DNA from: Oryzias latipes
Lineage: Eukaryota; Chordata; Actinopteri; Beloniformes; Adrianichthyidae
Length of the DNA: 64,000 nucleotides
Direction: 5' to 3'
Assembly: GCF_002234675.1 (NCBI RefSeq)
Contig: NC_019875.2
Span: 22,748,299 to 22,812,298 of the forward strand
The translations under genes were made by a program, and so were the position numbers. Positions 57,177 through 64,000 of the stretch are shown piece after piece; the stretch's first letter is position 1, and every line of letters starts with the position of its first letter. The notes beneath the pieces were generated by a model. It saw nothing but the letters and a program-made list of their open reading frames with translations. It did not search any database and was not told the origin of the DNA.

Positions 57177-60100
57177 TCCCTGTCAACAACAAAACAAAAA
57201 AAGTTGATGCATTCTTTCCCGGAATATCTACGTATAGCAACATTTAAATCCCGTAAGAACAACAAATACATTAAGAATTAGAGTAGAAAACAGTAGGAAT
57301 TGATACTGTAGAGTAGTTAAAATGCTTTTTTAATTAAAGTAAATTGGTCATCTGGTACCGAAACACTTCAGCAGCTGTTCAATTTAAAAAGACTATCGCA
57401 TTTCTTGAATCTCTGTCATTGTATTTTCATAGTTTCAGCATAAAAACCGAATCACAGCAGCTCTGTTCTGTGACAAATGATCTTTTTTCTACACCAGGTG
57501 CTGCTATTGCAGCTCACCCATCATTAAGTACAGCTCTAGACTAAACTGACCTTGAAACAGCTAAAGGATACAGAGCTGAACTCTGAAGCCGGATAAAATG
57601 GCTCCCAGAACAAAACATGTTGGATAAGCATGATCACATGACCGAAACGTTGACTCTATTTTCTATAAACATATAACAACTTTAATGTAAAAAAAAAAAT
57701 CCAATAACAGGAAAAATGTTGCAGTAGGTGTTCATTAGAACAGCATGTTGTTCGGAGAACTGTTTAATCAAAATAAAAACAAATGCATTGACTTTAACAC
57801 AAAAATCCATATATTTGATCAATGTTTAAAAGGAAAATGACTTTAATTGATCCTTTCTTCTGAAGGGTCAGACACTAAGTAGCACCAGTTTCATTACCTT
57901 CTCATGTGGTACACATTTGAGTTCCATCAGACTCAGCCATGCCAGAAGCAGTGAACAGAACAAATACTGCAGCCTTTTTTATCAGACAGACGAGCGTTAC
58001 AGAGAGCAGCAGTACATGGCACACAGTGTCACACTTCACCCCGATGAGTGGACGCTCTGAAGGCCTCAGTCATGGCTGAAATGTGTGGAGATGCATTGTT
58101 TTCTTTGGGATGAAGTCTCTACATCAACATTTTGTCTTTTAAGTAAGACTGGGTATAAGCTATTGGACCATAAATCTCATATGAAAACCAACAACAACTA
58201 TAGATGAATGTGGAAACTTTGTGGAAGCCTTTTATTCTTAAAAAAAAACAACAACGAAGAAGCTATGGTGAAAATTGTGTTTTTGGTGTCATTAAAATGC
58301 TCTTACGGCATTTTTCTGATGATAGAGGACGTATTAAGCTTAATTCAAATCATTGTGAATAAGGGGCAGAAGGAAAAAAATGGCGTTGAACGTAGAAAAT
58401 ACACAGGGCAGGCCACAAGCTCCCTGCTCTGCTCCATTCTGATGCATCCACTGTAGATGACTAGATCCATGGACGTCTTTGCTTTCCTCATCCGAGATCG
58501 GCATCTGTCTTGAAACTGTACAGCCTGATAGGTCCACTATTGCTCAAGGGTAATGTTAGTTTGGGGGTGTAAGGAGCTGTAAGCCAGCGGGAGAACGTGT
58601 AAACAGATAGCTCAGTTATGGTAAGGAGGTGGCTTTGCTCCATGTCAAAACTCTCAGCCACCACTCAAGAGGCGAATTTTAATGAACCACTGCTTCTCTG
58701 CAGAAACTATGTCCTTAGAATAAATCAAAAGAGGATCAGAGTGGGTCCTTAAAGGAACAATAAAATACACACAACTGTTTAAAAACAAAGCCAAAAAAAC
58801 TGTAATGTTTGTTAGTCCATATTTGTCTTGGGCTTAAAATGAGTCATAATTGTGTACAAACCAACACCTTTAAACAAAATTGAAAAGTAGTCTAAATTAA
58901 ACACGAATGATTGACATAAGTTTAGAAAAAACCTGAGTTCAGAAACCCCCTTATCAATACCTACTGGTAGGTTATTTAACTACAGTTTAGGGGTGTGGTG
59001 GGACAGATTTTCTGAGGTAAGTGAGTTATTATTATCTTCACTTGGAATGTGAATCAGTCAGTCCAGCACAGCCAGCCTGAGTGAGATGCCAGATGTTTAG
59101 GAGCACGCTAAAATTAACATCAAACTAAAATAAAAATGAGTGTTGTTTTTTTTTTTTTAATCTGCAGGTTTCAAAAGTCATGTCAGTTTTGGGGGTTTCC
59201 GTGTAAATATTTATGGTCTGCAGGTGTGTCTTTCCTCAGATTAAATGGGTGTGTCTGTATCTATGACACATTTGTTAATGTTGAAACAAATAAATACAAT
59301 TCACCTCCCCACCAAAGCTGAAGTAACCACCACAAGTAATCTCAAGTCTTAACAGTCAGGGTTTGAGTTCAGTTTCAGGTGTCTGAACACTTTCCCCTTT
59401 GGACGCAGTCAAAATGACACAGCAGAGACTCTACAGGGCTGATGCCCTTTGGATGCTGCTACAAACAGGAGTTTGAGAGTACACCTGTCCTGAAGAAACA
59501 CTGTGTTTTTAGTACAGTATTAACCCTGAACTCTTGATCTGAGATGCAAAACTCAAGAGGAAATGGAAAACTCAATTTGGCGTGAAACTTATAAAAGGTT
59601 CCTGCTTATCCTATGGTTTCTGCCCACCACCAAAGAGTCAAAGCGAGGAAAAGTGAATCCTGAGGCCAGCTGATATGAAAACGTCTGAGTTTTAGGGTTG
59701 ATTTTGGTTATCATTAAATGTACAAGTCATTATACAAGCTGGTCTATAAGAAACACATCTATGAAAGCCTCAGAACGGAAGAACTAAGACATCTTTAATT
59801 GTTTATTGACCACAAAGAAGTCATATTTTTGACTTCATGTTCGTGCAGTCTACCCGCTCTGCACAGAACTTTGCTCCAGGAAGTTATGTTTTGTTTTTGT
59901 GAGGGACAGAAAAAAACTACAATTAACCCTTACAACCTGGGCTTCTGCTGACGGAAACACACCCTACCAACATTTCCCCCCTCCCTTCCCTGCTCTCAAA
60001 GCGGTTATTATGGTGGGCATCAAGCACACTTTGCAACATACGACGCTTATATCTCATAATCAGGAGCTGGCAAGGTTTTTTTTTTCCTCAATACTCTGAC

Positions 60101-63100
60101 ATCACTGAGACACACATGACATGACCCTTCCCAGGATTCAGTGGGACACACAAAGCACTTTTCCTGAGAACCGGTTTAAACCGGTTGACTACTGTGTGTG
60201 TGAGGGTGTGTGTGAGACTGTTAGTGTGTGTGTGTGTTTGACAGAGAGAGGCTGAAGCTGGTTTTAACCCTTCAGGTGCTGGAGCAGGCGCAGCGCCTCC
60301 ACACTCACAGCCATTATACAGTGTGTGCATGTATGTATAGAAATGCAGATTGGGGGGCGATTCCTCTGATTAGCATTAGAGCGCATCACAGCCAAAGGAT
60401 GCTGTGGGCAAAAGTTGGGCACAAGACATGCCCACCAACACCCCCGACCTTACACGAACAGTGACCCTATCTTTGTAATGGGGTGTGTGTGTGTGTGTGT
60501 GAATGAACGGGTGGCAGGTTTCACATTTCATCTCCACCGCAGTTTACACACAATTCCCTCAACCTCTCAAACACACACTGAAAGGATCAGACCCCCCAAC
60601 ACACCCGAGAACTTGACATTACATTGCATGCAACCAATGCCCCCCCCCCCCCCCCCCCCCTGCAAATATAAACTGATCCTACACAAAGTGAGCTGCCTTC
60701 TAAACAAAGTTATCAGATCACAGGAAACAAGGTCCATTTAAATATTAACCTTTTTTTTTTTTCAAGGGGATTATGCAAGTGCTGTGGTGGAAGGAATAAT
60801 AAATATTTAATTAAGATGGAACCACCGTCAAACCCAAAGGATGCTGAATGTCCCTGTCCTTAAGTGGGCTGAATGTTAATGAAACAGGTGTAACTGGTTT
60901 CCCGTCCATCTCATTTTTTTCATGACTTTAAGCTTTCACATGCTGCCTTTAACAAAGACTGAATGATAGCAACCCAAACATACGATTTACACACAACATG
61001 ACTCATGTGAAGCACATTTATGGGGGCAAACCCCTGCGTTTGTGGGTTAGGATCTGTCAGAGCCGACTGAGCGCATGATGCTTCAAACAGATATAACATG
61101 GTGGTCATTTGATCGCATGGTCAAGTAGAATAATTAAACGTGTCTGAGCAGGAATGAGGATCAACAGCGAGGATGGGAGCGACTACTGCATAAACCCCCA
61201 TTTCATATGACGCAAGATTTCAACTTTGATAGGAAAAAATTAACATTAAAGATAATGCAAGAAGGTTTCAACACAAAAATCTGCAAAGATTAATGCTAAC
61301 CATCATTTATTTTTCAAAGGAATATGCCATGAGCACATTAAATCTATCTACAAGATGGGTTATCCTTGAAACCCAGATTAGAGCAAATGTGCGTAAGGCT
61401 AATATCTGTTTTTATACAGAATGCAGAAAAAGATTAGCTCATTTAGCAGCACACAATTCTGCATGAAACACAAGGTTCTCCCTCTGCAACGTTTGAGACA
61501 TTTAATGGTAAAAAACGTAGAATAACACAAATGCACTGGACATGACTCACAACAGAAATGAAAAACACATTTTTGCACTGATGTGTTCCTTTTTGTCACC
61601 TCTTCGCAAGTTATAAGTTAATATGGTAGAACAGAAATCACTGAAGATACGTTGTATTAAAATCTAAGACATTATATTGCAGATATAAGAGCTTTAGCGT
61701 TGTAAAACCGAAACAGTGGCGGTGTAGGACGAAGCAAAAAGCAGCTATGAATGAATGAAAATCTGTCGTTACATGTTTTCATGTTTCTTTAATGTCACAT
61801 GACAAAACTGTACAGAAAAAAGGGTTTTAATATCATATTTCTGCAGTGAAATATTTAGCAGCATCTGTGCCTGAAACTGCATCACTGCCCTGAAAGCGTC
61901 CTGATCGCTCCGCTCCCTGAGGCTGAGGATGGGGCGCTTTGCCCTTCCTGCCCCCCTTATTGTCGGCACAATACTGAAGGACGCCGCATTAAAGAATGAA
62001 GATCTATTATTAGTAAAGTGAAGAATAATGTCAAAGGCATAGAGTTTCTCTTTCTATGGTAACTGCATCACTTTTGCTTTCTGGAATTCCAGACTAAAGT
62101 GTTTACCCAAAACTGGTGACACACAAACCAACACACACACCTGAGCATAGATGACTTAGTGGAGGCTCACTAGAAGACCAATTTTGAAGACTACAGTGAA
62201 CAAGACTTCTATGGATAAATGAGGAATGGGTTTTGAAGGATAATGCCACGTTTCCATTCAGCTAACAGCAGGTTGATAATACTAAAAAGATACCGAGCAC
62301 ATGAATAAATAACTAAAAACTATTGTTGCACCTTCACATTTTTGGAAAATGGCATTCGACAAACGGTTTTATAAATGAAACCCCAGGAGGACGGATACCA
62401 GTCTATTTGGACTCATTCTGGTTCCTGATAGCCTAGCATGTCACTGCCTTAGTTGGCTGATTACAGATTCTTCCTTCTTAAATTGAGGCGGATTACAGAT
62501 TCACTCCAACAAATATTTGAACGCAGTTCTCCAACTTAAAAGGCCGACATTTTGTGTCCACAATAAATCTGTCAGTGTTGCAATTTTGTGGGCAGTTCCT
62601 GAAGTCACTGGCAGCTGCACAGACAAACCCCTGCCATCAGTCCAGCTCAGAGAAAGGTTTCTTTAGATGAAAATAAGATTGAAATCCTTTGTCAGTGTCA
62701 CCAAGGTGAAAGAAAGCATTTTTTGTACTTTACTGACATTTGGCAACCAAGTAACTGACATGGAAAGTCTGTATGTGTGAGATCTACTCTGCAGTTTTCA
62801 CTTATATATTATTGTTTGAGTTTCCTGTAGGAGTACAACTCTTTCTGTAGGTTATCTCCTATTAAAATTTACCATGTAATAAAAGCAGCATTATCACTGA
62901 CTACCACATGGCCACACTGTACTGTAGCAGGAATCTTGACAGCTCTGACGTTCACCAGTGCAGAAAACACACAACCCAAACTGGTATCAGGTGCATCCAC
63001 TGTGTCAGAACCGCTGCCCGTGTTCTTCTCGGAGCTGATCCTACTTTCTCAATGTGAAACTCTTGGCAAACTAATATTGGAGCTTTGCATTTTGTTTACT

Positions 63101-64000
63101 CAACCGACCCATGAAAAACTTGTTTTCACATTGCACAAAAATGTAGAAAACTGCGCAACTATGCAATCGTGCTACATTTTTTGAACCAAACCAGTCACTT
63201 TTAACGTGTTTATGTAAAGTTCCCGACAGAATAACAAGTTCAAGGATGGCTTCCATACAAATAAAAATAAATGCTTTATTATGACTTAATATTAGTGCAG
63301 GACCTCTCTTAGATAACCTTGTACCGACCAATCGGTTCACTAAAACAACCAATTTTCCCGTCTGTAAAAGTTAAAGATCTCCCCAAATAAATAAATAGGG
63401 CTTCAATAGAGGATTATACTCTTAAGTGACTGACCGGGAGCTGCCTTGTAACCCCCCACTGTTTTGCACAGCACTTTAAAATATGTTCAACAGATGACCT
63501 TCTACTAAACTGAAGCTGATTACAAAACAACTCTGGGTCCCCTTCGGTGAGAAACTACTGGAAATACGCTTAAGAGAAAAAAACTTCTGATACATAACTG
63601 CAACAGTAATTCTAGATGCTCTTAGGTAGGTGTACTACCACAGCATCGCGATAAGAGCACAAGTCCTGCTGTGGAGGACTGGTAGTTCCATAGAACTGCA
63701 GTTAACATCTTCTCTTTTCTGACAGAATATTTACTAGAGGCAACCAGCACATTGTTTACATGGAAATGACATTTTACAAAGCCTTTGTTCATGTAAACAA
63801 TTGAGAGTCCATTCTGGATCTCAACAAAAAAAGCAGTAAAGTGTCCCAACACCACCCTCCGTTTACACTCCACCTGCACTAACGCTAGACGACAAGGTTC
63901 AAATCCACAACCTGATATTTAGTTTTCCTAACAGTAGGGGGGGGGGGGGGGGGAGCTGGTAAACTTTCAAAACATTTTTGATGCCTATGGGAAAGAAGGA
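57177..64000 (-). other. gatad2a 5' intron/upstream region, no exon recognised
   Basis: Apart from the MITE copy at 58.3-58.75 kb, this holds GT-rich simple repeats (about 60190-60240 and 60480-60500), poly-C at 60640-60660 and poly-G at 63937-63953. No ORF resembles a known protein. In mammals TSSK6, an intronless kinase gene, lies near here; no such ORF is present. Confidence 0.5.
58270..58752 (+). mobile_element. TTAA MITE, family A, copy 4
   Basis: Contains cggcatttttctgatgatag and aggacgtattaagctt, tagatccatggacgtctttg and aatgttagtttgggggtgta blocks, and ends GAGTGGGTCCTTAA (TTAA 58749-58752). The left end is not sharply defined. Confidence 0.75.

Noticed and set aside
61769-61969. Minus-strand 66-codon ORF beginning MPTIRGAGRAKRP as a gatad2a upstream exon
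   Set aside because: No donor that keeps frame, no homology to GATAD2A and no similarity I recognise.

Overview
The window is vertebrate nuclear DNA, most likely from a teleost fish (probably a percomorph). The genes are split into short exons with canonical splice sites and AT-rich introns. The protein-coding content is vertebrate-specific, and the interspersed repeats (hAT, piggyBac-like and TTAA-flanked MITEs, L2/CR1-like LINE pieces, a Harbinger relic, a tRNA-like SINE head) are those typical of fish. There is no prokaryotic system, CRISPR array or operon.

Six protein-coding genes can be rebuilt exon by exon. Every junction keeps frame and the totals divide by three. From left to right: stk11/lkb1 (+, 1425-12343, 9 coding exons, 438 aa), a master kinase upstream of AMPK; cbarp (-, 23531-16506, 9 coding exons, 953 aa), a membrane regulator of voltage-gated calcium channels; a midnolin gene (+, 30059-33249, 5 coding exons, 328 aa) that lacks the N-terminal ubiquitin-like domain; cirbp (+, 36330-39273, 6 coding exons, 181 aa), the cold-inducible RNA-binding protein; ndufa13/GRIM-19 (-, 44408-42089, 5 exons, 144 aa), a complex I subunit; and gatad2a/p66-alpha (-, 57176-47385, 10 coding exons, 741 aa), a NuRD scaffold. 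The first four keep the order and orientation I recall for human 19p13.3 (STK11+, CBARP-, MIDN+, CIRBP+). The last two are neighbours at human 19p13.11, so two blocks that are separate on human chromosome 19 are joined here between 39.5 and 42 kb.

Non-genic regions: 1-1.3 kb is AT-rich with an (AT)n microsatellite and a possible terminal exon of an upstream gene. Stk11 intron 6 carries a 1.1-kb hAT element with perfect 8-bp target duplications and an LTR-like insert inside it. 12.3-16.5 kb is the convergent stk11/cbarp 3' region and holds a TTAA-flanked inverted-repeat element. 25.3-30 kb separates the divergent cbarp and midnolin promoters. 39.5-42 kb holds a broken LINE reverse transcriptase and a piggyBac-type MITE. 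44.4-47.4 kb holds an unexplained ORF or exon for a possible small membrane protein. 57.2-64 kb is the 5' intron/upstream part of gatad2a, with a MITE copy and simple repeats but no recognised exon. Four copies of one MITE family are scattered over the window, and the right half is rich in long poly-G/poly-C runs.

The genes share no single pathway; the grouping is conserved synteny. The most interesting item is the midnolin that keeps its apparent substrate-catching parts and C-terminal helix but has no ubiquitin-like domain. Others are the conserved U12-type AT-AC intron of stk11, a 78-nt in-frame mini-intron in cbarp and the small-membrane-protein ORF.
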